From DASRAA01 sp963814165 (GTDB lineage: Bacteria > Acidobacteriota > Terriglobia > Terriglobales > Acidobacteriaceae): 64,000 bases of DNA. Shown in pieces: positions 37,471-45,445 of the stretch. Each line of letters starts with the position of its first letter. Positions within the stretch are counted from its first letter, which is position 1. Location: positions 62,001-126,000 of the forward strand of contig CAWFBW010000013.1 in NCBI GenBank assembly GCA_963814165.1, in the 5' to 3' direction. The position numbers and the translations under genes are program-made. Under the pieces are notes generated by a model. That model saw only the letters and a program-made list of their open reading frames with translations. It did no database searches and was not told the DNA's origin.

Positions 37471-37656
37471 TCGCGATTGCTTTCAGCTCTTCGCTTTAGC
37501 TGGTCGAGGCGCATGGTACGGGCGAGGAGCGTGCGCGCAATGCGATCCGAATTCAGGCCTCGCTATACAGGCCTCGTGCGACGCGGGGCCAGTTTTTCGT
37601 TCAGACGTTTGGTATCAGTTGACAAGTTAAGAGCTGAAAGGCGAAAGCGTCTGTTC

Positions 37657-38688
37657 ATGTTTGTTGATCAAGCCAAAATTCGAGTAAAGGCGGGCGACGG
37701 CGGCAACGGATGCGTTGCGTTCCGGCGGGAGAAGTTCGTGCCGCGCGGCGGGCCGTCGGGCGGCGATGGCGGGCACGGCGGCGACGTCATCATGGTGTCG
37801 AGCGAGCGCCACAATACGCTGGTGCACTTCCGGTTCAACCCGGAGTACAAGGCCGAGCGCGGACGGCACGGGGAAGGTTCGAACTGCACTGGACGCGAGG
37901 GCGAAGACGTCGTTCTGCAGGTCCCAGTGGGAACCGTTGTGTATGACGAGATGACAGGCGAGCTGGTGCACGACTTTGCCGGGCCCGATGAGCGAGTAAT
38001 CATCGCCAAGGGCGGACGTGGCGGACGTGGGAACTCGCGGTTTACGACCTCCACGCACCAGGCTCCGCGGGAGCACGAGCAGGGATTCCCTGGCGAAGAG
38101 CGCGCGCTGCGGCTGGAGTTGAAGCTTCTCGCGGATGTCGGACTAGTGGGATTTCCGAATGCCGGAAAGAGCACGCTGATCTCGCGCATCTCGGCGGCGC
38201 GCCCGAAGATTGCGGATTATCCGTTTACCACGCTGCAGCCGAACCTGGGCGTGGTGGTGGTAGGGGATGCTCCGGACGATTTCAGCTTCGTGGTGGCCGA
38301 CATTCCTGGGCTAATCGAGGGCGCGAGCGCCGGCGCGGGGCTGGGGATGCAGTTCCTGCGGCACATCGAGCGCACACGGCTGCTGGTGCATCTAGTGGAT
38401 GTATCGGATGCCAGTGGACGGCCCGACCCGACGAAAGACTACGAAGTCATCACCAAGGAACTGGCGAACTTTGGCGCGGGGTTGGATGGCAAGCCTACTA
38501 TCGTGGTGGCGTCGAAGATTGATGCGGCGAACAAAGACAAGTTGGCCAAGCTGAAGCGGTATTGCAAGCGCAAGAAGCTGGATCTGTTCGCGATTTCGGC
38601 GGTGACGGGCGAAGGCGTGGACGAGTTGAAGTGGCAGATGGCGCGCCGGGTGGAAGCGCTAAAGCAGCAACTAGCAGCTAGCAAGTAG
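37657..38688 (+). CDS. obg: GTPase Obg (CgtA)
   Basis: This 343-residue GTPase acts in 50S assembly and stress control. The N-terminal Obg fold is Gly-rich (AKIRVKAGDGGNGCVAFRRE, RGGPSGGDGGHGG). The G domain has GFPNAGKSTLI (G1), the G3 motif DIPGLIEGA, and ASKID (G4). It is about as long as the minimal bacterial form, without a C-terminal OCT domain. ATG 37657 gives the conserved MFVDQAKI start; the open frame to 37477 is not protein-like. Confidence 0.97.
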   Translation: MFVDQAKIRVKAGDGGNGCVAFRREKFVPRGGPSGGDGGHGGDVIMVSSERHNTLVHFRFNPEYKAERGRHGEGSNCTGREGEDVVLQVPVGTVVYDEMTGELVHDFAGPDERVIIAKGGRGGRGNSRFTTSTHQAPREHEQGFPGEERALRLELKLLADVGLVGFPNAGKSTLISRISAARPKIADYPFTTLQPNLGVVVVGDAPDDFSFVVADIPGLIEGASAGAGLGMQFLRHIERTRLLVHLVDVSDASGRPDPTKDYEVITKELANFGAGLDGKPTIVVASKIDAANKDKLAKLKRYCKRKKLDLFAISAVTGEGVDELKWQMARRVEALKQQLAASK

Positions 38689-38779
38689 CAACTAGAGCGG
38701 TTTCGGACTTGTCGTAGCTTGTGTCGGTCAGGGTAGAGCGGCGCTTCAGCCCCGCGTCCGGCATGTCCTTTTGAAGGGA

Positions 38780-38797
38780 GCCGGGTTTTAACCCGGC
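38780..38797. repeat. REP-like hairpin GCCGGGTT-TT-AACCCGGC
   Basis: An 8-bp perfect stem preceded by TTTTGAAGGG, as at 9655-9665. It lies in the 283-bp gap between obg and nadD, where I see no gene. The gap also has a GCTTCAGCCCCG string at 38741-38752. Confidence 0.6.
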
Positions 38798-38971
38798 GGC
38801 ACTCCGGCTCGGCCAGGGGATAGACCAAGCTTGGAAATGCTCTAGTTATTGGCAAGTCGTTGTCTTCGCACAGTTTCGTGCTAAGTTTCTAAGTTCGTGG
38901 TTTTGGGAATTCTCAACAAGATTTCGTTGACCCCAGCTAATTGCTAGTCGCTAATTGCTTGTTGCTAACGC

Positions 38972-39715
38972 ATGAATATCGCACTGTTTGGCGGCACTTT
39001 CGATCCTGTCCATCGCGGTCACCTTAACGTGGCCCGCGCTGCCGCGAAGCGATTTCGCCTGCGAGAAATCTGGTTCGTTCCGGCCGACATTCCTCCGCAC
39101 AAGCAGAAGGCTCCGGTCACGTCGTACTTTCATCGCTATTCGATGGTGGCGCTGGCGCTGGCCGAGGAGCCGGACTTTTTGCCGTCGTTGCTCGAGGCTC
39201 CCGAACCGGAAGCGCACATGGAGCGACACCCGAGTTACTCGATCGAAACAGTGCGGAAGGTGAAGGCGGGACTCCGGCGAGGCGACCGCTTGTACTTCCT
39301 GATCGGCATCGACGCGTTTCGCGACATCGCCACGTGGCACATGGCCGAGGAATTGCTGCGGGAGTGCGAGTTCATCATCGCGGCGCGTCCGGGGTACTCG
39401 CTGGAAGATGTCGCGGACTCGCTACCCGAAGAACTGCGTCCTTCGAAGAAGGAGTTGCGAACGTTAGGTCTGGATCAGTCGTTGCGCCAGCGAGGCGTGA
39501 CGTTGCACTTCCTTCCAGAAGCGCATGAAGATGTTTCGGCAACGCAGATTCGTGCCGCCATGGCCAAGCGCAAGGGTCTGAGTGCTTTGGTGCCGGACGC
39601 TGTGGCGGAGTACATCCGGAAAGAGGGGCTATATGGCGACACGCCCCGAGCAAAGCCGAAGCAGAAGGCAGCACCGAAGCGTTCGAGCGCCAAGAACTCT
39701 ACTCGGGCGAAATAG
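38972..39715 (+). CDS. nadD: Nicotinate-nucleotide adenylyltransferase
   Basis: This 247-residue enzyme makes deamido-NAD from NaMN and ATP. It has the nucleotidyltransferase motif GGTFDPVHRGHLNV (HRGH at 14-17), VPADIPPHK and near the end VSATQIRAAMAK (ISSTxIR-equivalent). The last 25 residues (RAKPKQKAAPKRSSAKNS) form a basic Lys/Ala/Pro tail not needed for the fold. It leads the nadD-rsfS-rlmH order common in bacteria. Confidence 0.95.
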   Translation: MNIALFGGTFDPVHRGHLNVARAAAKRFRLREIWFVPADIPPHKQKAPVTSYFHRYSMVALALAEEPDFLPSLLEAPEPEAHMERHPSYSIETVRKVKAGLRRGDRLYFLIGIDAFRDIATWHMAEELLRECEFIIAARPGYSLEDVADSLPEELRPSKKELRTLGLDQSLRQRGVTLHFLPEAHEDVSATQIRAAMAKRKGLSALVPDAVAEYIRKEGLYGDTPRAKPKQKAAPKRSSAKNSTRAK

Positions 39716-39767
39716 GCTTGAGTGCTCCACCCGAAATCGAAGTTTTCAAGGAGAGCGAGTCGATCGC

Positions 39768-40274
39768 ATGAAACAAAACGATGTGAAGGCGCAGGTAGCC
39801 ATGGCAGTGCAAGCATGCATGGAAAAGAAGGCTGAGGACATCCGCATCCTGCGGCTCGACGCCGCCAGCGGACTTACCGATTACTTTGTAATCTGCTCGG
39901 GCGCGAACCCCCGCCAGGTTGAGGCCATTGGTGAAGCGGTGGATGAGAAGTTGAGCCGTGCGGGAATCGAGCCAATGAACATCGATGGCCGCCGCAGCGC
40001 TGATTGGATGGTGCTCGACTACAGCGATTTCATGGTGCACGTTTTTTCGGAGAACGCGCGCAAGTTTTACGACCTGGAACGGTTGTGGAAGACGGCAACG
40101 CGTGTCGATCTCGCCGATTTGGAGAAGCCCGAGCCGAAGAAGCCAGCGGTAAAGAAAGCCGTGGGCAAGAAGACTTTGGCCAAGCCGGCTGCAAAGAAAA
40201 GCGCCCGGAAGTCCTCCGCGAAGAGTGGAAAGGGCGGTTCCGCCGCCGTCAAGCGTACCCGGAAAGGCAAGTAA
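39768..40274 (+). CDS. rsfS: Ribosomal silencing factor RsfS with histone-H1-like tail
   Basis: This 168-residue protein blocks 30S-50S joining by binding uL14. The conserved core is about residues 5-110: EDIRILRLDAASGLTDYFVI, GANPRQVEAIGEAV, WMVLDYSDFMVHVF and FYDLERLW. From about residue 120 the tail is almost entirely Lys, Ala, Ser and Pro (KKPAVKKAVGKKTLAKPAAK and similar). Typical RsfS is 105-120 residues, so the tail is an addition. ATG 39768 has AAGGAG about 15 bp upstream. rlmH starts 4 bp after its stop. Confidence 0.93.
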   Translation: MKQNDVKAQVAMAVQACMEKKAEDIRILRLDAASGLTDYFVICSGANPRQVEAIGEAVDEKLSRAGIEPMNIDGRRSADWMVLDYSDFMVHVFSENARKFYDLERLWKTATRVDLADLEKPEPKKPAVKKAVGKKTLAKPAAKKSARKSSAKSGKGGSAAVKRTRKGK

Positions 40275-40278
40275 AAAC

Positions 40279-40722
40279 GTGAAGCTGCGCATTGCGTGGA
40301 TCGGAAAGACGCGCAGTCCGGCGATCCAAGCGCTCACGGCGGAGTACCTGAAGCGTCTGTCACGATACGCGGCGTGCGATGCGATGGAGTTGGCTTCGGA
40401 AGGCGCTCTGCTGAAGCAGGTAGAGAAGATGGCGGGCCGCACTCAGCCGGTGCTGGTGCTGCTGGACTCGCGCGGGAAACAGCTTGCTTCGGAAGAGATT
40501 GCGAATTTTCTTGAGTATCAACTCTCCCATGACACGCAGGACCTGTTGTTTGCTGTCGGTCCAGCGGACGGATGGACGGATTCGACTCGGGCGAAAGCGG
40601 CGCAGGTGCTCTCGTTCGGAAAGATCACGCTGCCCCATGAACTGGCACGCGTGGTGTTGTTGGAGCAGTTGTATCGCGGGTTCACGATTTTGAAGGGGCA
40701 TCCGTACCACGGGGGGCATTGA
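40279..40722 (+). CDS. rlmH: 23S rRNA pseudouridine1915 N3-methyltransferase RlmH
   Basis: A 147-residue SPOUT methyltransferase with KLRIAWIGKT at the start, VLLDSRGKQLASEEIANFL, LLFAVGPADGW and the C-terminal EQLYRGFTILKGHPYH knot. The GTG at 40279 was chosen because it directly precedes KLRIAWIGK. It is coupled to rsfS. Confidence 0.95.
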   Translation: MKLRIAWIGKTRSPAIQALTAEYLKRLSRYAACDAMELASEGALLKQVEKMAGRTQPVLVLLDSRGKQLASEEIANFLEYQLSHDTQDLLFAVGPADGWTDSTRAKAAQVLSFGKITLPHELARVVLLEQLYRGFTILKGHPYHGGH

Positions 40723-40750
40723 AGAAGTGAATAGGCTGTGCTAGTGAGGA

Positions 40751-41622
40751 ATGGCAGTAATGCAACGAATTTTGATCGCGGCGACTATGTTGTCGGTTCT
40801 CGCCAGCGTGATTGCAGCCAGCGGGCAAATGGATCGCGCCAAAAGCGCCCGCTCCATTTCCTCCGGTGGAGCAGTGGAAGGCAGCCGTATTGTCCGGCGA
40901 TGCGGCGAAGTTGAGGGGGCTGTACAGCAGCAATCCCGCGGCACGCATTGTTATGCCGACGGGCGAAGCGGGGGCTGAGACAGAGGTTGCTTTCTGGAGC
41001 GCGCTGAAGGCGCGCCGGATGAAGATCAACCTGGTGCAGTCAGACGCTTCCCAGCCGGGGCTGCATCAGGTGGGGTTCGAGGCGGAGATCGTATCTGGCA
41101 GCGCCGGGTAAAGCGCAAACGGTATACGTCATCGACGGGCAACTCTGGCAGAAGCAGGGGGAGCAGTGGCGCATCGTGGCGACTCAACGCAGTGCGCCCA
41201 GCAAGCTGCAACAGCCGCTCGATACCAGCAAGAACATTTATGTTCCGGGACTCAATGCGCACACCGAGTTAGCCGACGCATTGAAGCTGGCGGCTCAACA
41301 GCATAAGCGTGTTCTCGTTGTGTTTGGTGCGAATTGGTGTTACGACTGCCACGTGCTGGATCTGGCATTTCATCGTGCAGACGTGGCGGCGGTGCTGAAG
41401 CCGAACTTTGAGGTCGTGCACGTCGATGTGGGGCAGTACGACAAAAACCTGGACATCCTGCAGCAATATCACGTGCCAGCATCGAAGGGCATTCCTGCGA
41501 TCGCCGTGCTGGGCAGCGACGGGAAGTTGCTGTACAGCCAGCAGGGTGGCGAGTTCGAGAAGGCGCGCGTATTGGGACCTGAAGATGTGCTGGCGTTCTT
41601 GAATAAATGGAAGCCAAGCTAG
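40751..41622 (+). CDS. Exported thioredoxin-fold protein, two frameshifts as assembled
   Basis: Joined across frames this is a protein of about 290 residues. It starts with a signal peptide (MQRILIAATMLSVLASVIAAS), then a SnoaL/DUF4440-like segment (VEQWKAAVLSGDAAKLRGLY to QWRIVATQ). A C-terminal thioredoxin domain follows with WCYDC in VFGANWCYDCHVLDLAF and cis-Pro region SKGIPAIAVLG. Extra bases are inferred near 40835 (position uncertain within 40820-40855) and 41097, both +1. It is probably a periplasmic thiol-disulphide protein. An in-frame ATG lies at 40760. Confidence 0.72.
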
Positions 41623-41722
41623 TTGTCGGAAGCCAGCAGAAAGTACAAACCGCGAATTTCGATCTCTGTTTTCGCGCCTGTAACATTGCAAGCACACCTT
41701 AGAGAAGTGGGAGTCACCCCAA

Positions 41723-43090
41723 TTGAAAATCAAACTTGTTTTGGCGACAGTGCTGGCCGTGGCGATGGGTTGTGCCGCGCAACCGAGTTCTGACGCGACA
41801 AAGTCGAAAGTCCCGGCTGCGAAGGCCGCGCCCGCGGTTACCTACATCAAGGCGGGCAAGCTTTTCGATTCCACCAGCGACAATTACCGCGAGAACGTTG
41901 TGATCGTGGTCGAGGGCGAACGGATCAAGGCCATCGAGCCGGCGGCGCAGGCGCAGATTTCGGCGGGCGCGATTGTCATCGATCTATCGAAAGCCACGGT
42001 GATGCCCGGTTTGATCGATTGCCACACCCACTTGGGCGCTCGCGCTGATCGCTACAACCCGATCAATGCCTTCAAGACCACACCGTACACGCAGGCTTTC
42101 GCTGCGGAGAAGAACGCGAAGACAACGCTCATGGCAGGGTTCACGACGGTGCGCGATGTGGGTTCAGGGCCGTTCATGGCGGTCGATTTGCGCGACACCA
42201 TTAACGAGGGATACATCCCAGGGCCGCGCGTGGTGGCCAGCGGACCGGGAATCTCGATCACCGGCGGACACGGCGATCTGAACAACTATTCGCCGGAGAC
42301 GAGCGTCACGCTGTTTCCCGCCGAGCGCGATTACCAGATCGCCGACGGCGCCGACCAGGTGCGGCATGTGGTTCGCGCGCAGGTGAAATACGGCGTGGAC
42401 GTGATCAAGATTCTTGCGACGGGCGGTGTGTTGTCGAAGGGAGACAGTCCGGGCGCGCCTCAGTTTACCTACGAAGAGCTAAAGGTCGCGGCGGATGAGG
42501 CGCATACGGCGGGGCGCAAGATTGCCGCCCATGCCCATGGCGCTGAGGGCATCAAGAACTCGATACTCGCCGGGATTGACTCCATTGAACACGCCAGCTT
42601 GGCCTCGGACGAGGACATTCAACTCGCCAAACAGCATGGAACCTATTTCGACATGGACATCTACAACGACGATTACCTGCTGGGGAAAGCGATTGAGTTT
42701 GGGCTGCCGCAGGAGAACATCGATAAGGAGAAGATGGTCGGCCAGGCGCAGCGCGAGACCTTTCAGAAGGCGGTGAAGGCGGGCGTAAAGATGGCGTTCG
42801 GCACGGATGCGGGGGTGTATCCGCACGGAGACAATGCGCACCAGTTTGCCACCATGGTGAAATACGGCATGACACCGGCACAGGCGATCCGTACGGCGAC
42901 GCAGAACTCAGCAGACCTGGTTGGTCGGTCGAAGGATATCGGCACGATTGAGGTAGGCAAGTACGCCGACATCATCGCCGTGACCGGCGATCCCCTGCAG
43001 GACGTGACTGTGTTGCAGAGCGTCGGGTTCGTGATGAAGGGCGGGACCGTGTACAAAGACAAGATCGCGGGCACGGCGGTAGTGCAGTAG
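41723..43090 (+). CDS. Amidohydrolase-family lipoprotein (prolidase-like)
   Basis: This 455-residue metal-dependent hydrolase has a lipobox VAMGC (C17). Metal and catalytic residues are in place: H101 and H103 in DCHTHLG, carboxylated K229 in DVIKILATGG, H270/H272 in AAHAHG, H290 in SIEHAS and D362 in FGTDAG. This set is typical of the imidazolonepropionase/Xaa-Pro dipeptidase-like subgroup, so the substrate is probably a peptide or N-acyl compound. The TTG start at 41723 is the best available for the signal peptide. Confidence 0.88.
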   Translation: MKIKLVLATVLAVAMGCAAQPSSDATKSKVPAAKAAPAVTYIKAGKLFDSTSDNYRENVVIVVEGERIKAIEPAAQAQISAGAIVIDLSKATVMPGLIDCHTHLGARADRYNPINAFKTTPYTQAFAAEKNAKTTLMAGFTTVRDVGSGPFMAVDLRDTINEGYIPGPRVVASGPGISITGGHGDLNNYSPETSVTLFPAERDYQIADGADQVRHVVRAQVKYGVDVIKILATGGVLSKGDSPGAPQFTYEELKVAADEAHTAGRKIAAHAHGAEGIKNSILAGIDSIEHASLASDEDIQLAKQHGTYFDMDIYNDDYLLGKAIEFGLPQENIDKEKMVGQAQRETFQKAVKAGVKMAFGTDAGVYPHGDNAHQFATMVKYGMTPAQAIRTATQNSADLVGRSKDIGTIEVGKYADIIAVTGDPLQDVTVLQSVGFVMKGGTVYKDKIAGTAVVQ

Positions 43091-43211
43091 AGAAGTGACG
43101 AGCGGCCAGAATGCGCGCATACGATGTCACAAATTCATTGAGTCTGAAAGCTATGAGAGCCACTCGAGTTCGCTTGAGTGGTTCTTTCGTTGGCAAGACT
43201 GACTCCTGAGA

Positions 43212-43730
43212 CTACGCGGTGGATTCGGTCGCACCATCCAGCGCACGGCTGGCGGCCGCGGCAGCTTTTGAGAGTCGCGGGGCACGCGGCGGCGGCGCGG
43301 TCAGATTCAGCGCGTCCTTCACTCGGTCCTTGGCCAGCGCAAGCTGCTCTTCGTTGGGCGGCCGCACCTGGATCATGGTGTTCTTGTTGGCCTGCCACTG
43401 GTTCGAGAAAAGGTTCTGGTTCATCAGGATCAAGTCGAGGAAATGTCCCAAGTCGCGCGAGTGAAATCCGTTGGAGAAGCGCGCGCCGGCTCCGTTGGGG
43501 CGATGGGCGGCCACAACGTAGTCGCAGACAAGACTCAAATATCCGCGGGGTGTGGATGACCAGATCTTGACATATTCAATCGAAAGCTCTGCACCCACGT
43601 GGTATTCGAGTTGGACCATCCCTCCGTCAGCGGGCAATCCGAAAGCTGCCCAATTGAGAATTACTGCGCTCTCAAGAATGTCGTTGAACGGCAGTGACAG
43701 CCCGGATGGCGTCTGCGGAGCGGTTGTCAA
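43212..43730 (-). CDS. Conserved-looking hypothetical protein, 172 residues
   Basis: The start was set at TTG 43730 because AGAGGA lies about 7 bp upstream and the protein-like composition begins there (TTAPQTPSGLSLPFND). The frame further upstream (to 43889) looks non-coding. Features are ESAVILNWAAFGLPADGGMV, VKIWSSTPRGYLSLVCDYVV, a FSNQWQANKNTMIQVRPP segment and an Ala/Pro/Arg-rich end. No signal peptide, membrane helix or known catalytic motif is seen. It follows ppa on the same strand. Confidence 0.6.
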   Translation of the reverse strand: MTTAPQTPSGLSLPFNDILESAVILNWAAFGLPADGGMVQLEYHVGAELSIEYVKIWSSTPRGYLSLVCDYVVAAHRPNGAGARFSNGFHSRDLGHFLDLILMNQNLFSNQWQANKNTMIQVRPPNEEQLALAKDRVKDALNLTAPPPRAPRLSKAAAAASRALDGATESTA

Positions 43731-43885
43731 AGTTGGTCCTCTTCTACGCTGCCGGTGGCCAGTTGGTGTGCGGAGAGTCTTTAGTGGCAGGACATGGGGG
43801 AGACGCTCTGGTATCTCCGCCAGCGTAATTTTATTATACGCGGTTTGGAGGCCGGACGGCGGGGCATGCAGCCGCAAGCCGGCGG

Positions 43886-44437
43886 TCATTGAGCCGACTT
43901 GAAACCCTTGCGTCGCTGTTTGCTGTAGCGCGCTAGAGCGTCCTCGATGACGGGATAGGACTGTGCGGCGGGAGCGATTGCGTCCACTTCAACGATCTTG
44001 CCTTCGAGTTGCTTGTAGTCGAGGAAGAAGCGGCGAAGCATGGTGAGCCGGTGCTCCGGCATTTCGACTGCCTCACGGTACGAGTTGAACTCAGGATCCT
44101 GCGTCGCAACGGCAATGACCTTGTGGTCCTTTTTGCCTGCGTCGATCATGGTCATCAATCCAATGGCGCGCGCGTGGATGAGCGTCAGCGGAACCACAGT
44201 TTCCTGGCAGAGTACGAGCACGTCGAGCGGGTCGTCGTCTTCGGCCAAGGTCTGCGGGATGAATCCGTAATTTGCCGGATAGTACACCGCCGAATAGAGG
44301 ACGCGATCGAGCTTGATCAGGCCGCTTTCCTTGTCCAACTCGTACTTGACGCTGGAGCCAAAGGGAATCTCGATGACTACCGAAAATTCTTCGGGAAGTC
44401 CATCGCCGGGAGAGATGTCGTGCCAAGCATGTGTCAT
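43886..44437 (-). CDS. ppa: Inorganic pyrophosphatase (class I)
   Basis: This 183-residue enzyme hydrolyses pyrophosphate to drive biosynthesis. It has FSVVIEIPFGSSVKYELDKE, YPANYGFIPQTLAEDDDPLDVLV (the D-D-D-P-x-D metal site) and DAGKKDHKVIAV. ATG 44437 gives the MTHAWHDISPGDGLPEEF start usual for the family; the upstream frame to 44494 is not needed. Confidence 0.96.
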   Translation of the reverse strand: MTHAWHDISPGDGLPEEFSVVIEIPFGSSVKYELDKESGLIKLDRVLYSAVYYPANYGFIPQTLAEDDDPLDVLVLCQETVVPLTLIHARAIGLMTMIDAGKKDHKVIAVATQDPEFNSYREAVEMPEHRLTMLRRFFLDYKQLEGKIVEVDAIAPAAQSYPVIEDALARYSKQRRKGFKSAQ

Positions 44438-44518
44438 GGGAAGAGGGTTCGCAGGTATCTGCTCTGATTGTAGCGGAAGAACGACTGAACCCACTGGGAC
44501 GGAGGGGAACCGCGCCAG

Positions 44519-44623
44519 CTAACGATACAAGTGGGGTAGCTGTGTTTCGGTCTCAACGCAACTGGTCAGGGAACCGACAACGAAAGCAATCACCACTAAC
44601 AACGACACTGCGATAAAAACCAT
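44519..44623 (-). CDS. Possible 34-residue membrane or lipoprotein
   Basis: ATG 44623 opens VFIAVSLLVVIAFVVGSL followed by TSCVETETQLPHLYR and a stop. This is one hydrophobic helix with an LTSC that could act as a lipobox. GGGGTG lies about 8 bp upstream. It sits alone in the 297-bp gap between the pseudo-receiver gene and ppa, all on the minus strand. Confidence 0.3.
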   Translation of the reverse strand: MVFIAVSLLVVIAFVVGSLTSCVETETQLPHLYR

Positions 44624-44734
44624 AAGCGAACACCCCACTGGTCCCAGACGATGACGTCGGCCACTTCACCCATGTCGTTAAACCCGGTGATACAGGCAAA
44701 GTTTGTGGTTTGTTTGTAACACAGTATTCAGCAA

Positions 44735-45109
44735 TTACGCAGTGCCGACTTCTGTCACGCCCTGCGGTTGCTCGGTGACTTCAGCGAGTACTCGAAGGAG
44801 TGCCTCGGGTCCGTCGGCACCAACGATGTAGCGGTCAGCCTCCACTTCGGGCCATTCGCCGTAAACATGAACGATGTAAACGATTCGAGTATCCGGATGT
44901 GCCTGGCGCAGAAGACGGACGGTCTGGCGAGCTAAAGCGGAAGGAAAATGATGGCAGAGCAGTGCGACATCGTAGTGATCGGGAGATTGGATTGCCGGCA
45001 GCGCGTCCTTCTCTGAAGTGATGACTGTTACCTGATGACCCGCCAGGAGCAACGCAGCCTTACGAAATTGCGACAGCTCGAGGTCGAGGCTGAGCGAGAG
45101 AATCTTCAT
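44735..45109 (-). CDS. Pseudo-receiver (response-regulator-like) protein
   Basis: A stand-alone 124-residue protein with the CheY-type strand order: MKILSLSLDLELSQFRKAAL, HQVTVITSEKDALPAI, YDVALLCHHFPSA, DTRIVYIVHVY. The phosphoacceptor Asp is replaced by C52 (DVALLC instead of DxxLLD) and the acidic pair after strand 1 and the conserved Lys are not evident. It is therefore unlikely to be phosphorylated and may act as a phosphorylation-independent binding module. No kinase is adjacent. Confidence 0.7.
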   Translation of the reverse strand: MKILSLSLDLELSQFRKAALLLAGHQVTVITSEKDALPAIQSPDHYDVALLCHHFPSALARQTVRLLRQAHPDTRIVYIVHVYGEWPEVEADRYIVGADGPEALLRVLAEVTEQPQGVTEVGTA

Positions 45110-45445
45110 GTCGAAATCCCAAGTTGAGGAATACGAGCAGCGTAAGGGGAGGATAACAAAGACTAGCCCCTTAGTGGTAGGGGAAACTCGTGTCGGTGGC
45201 GCATCGGTCGATCTACGCGAGAAAAAGGCTTGAGAGGTGTTTTAATTCGCTTTTTCTTCGTCGCTGAAAAGTCTCTACACTTTGCTAAAAGGCATGAAAT
45301 CTTGCAGTTATCTGATAAGCGTAAACGATGATACTCATCGAAATAATCGATGCCAATTCATCATCTTTCAATCTTTGAAACCATCCAATAGATACATACT
45401 AGTTTCACCATTTGCATACAAATTTGAACTTATGAAGGAGGCTCT
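45110..45445. other. Divergent intergenic region with inverted-repeat array
   Basis: This 336-bp region is AT-richer than its surroundings from about 45230. It contains the overlapping inverted repeats at 45326-45352 and a strong SD AAGGAGG (45435-45441) before the HAD gene. An 86-codon frame across 45282-45542 overlaps the HAD start and is not protein-like. Confidence 0.55.
45326..45352. promoter_or_regulatory. Overlapping inverted repeats, CGATGA / TCATCGA / TCGATG
   Basis: CGATGA-TAC-TCATCG (45326-45340) overlaps CATCGA-AATAA-TCGATG (45336-45352), both with perfect 6-bp arms. This gives three half-sites in 27 bp, 94 bp upstream of the HAD gene start. It is a candidate operator or attenuator. 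Confidence 0.4.
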
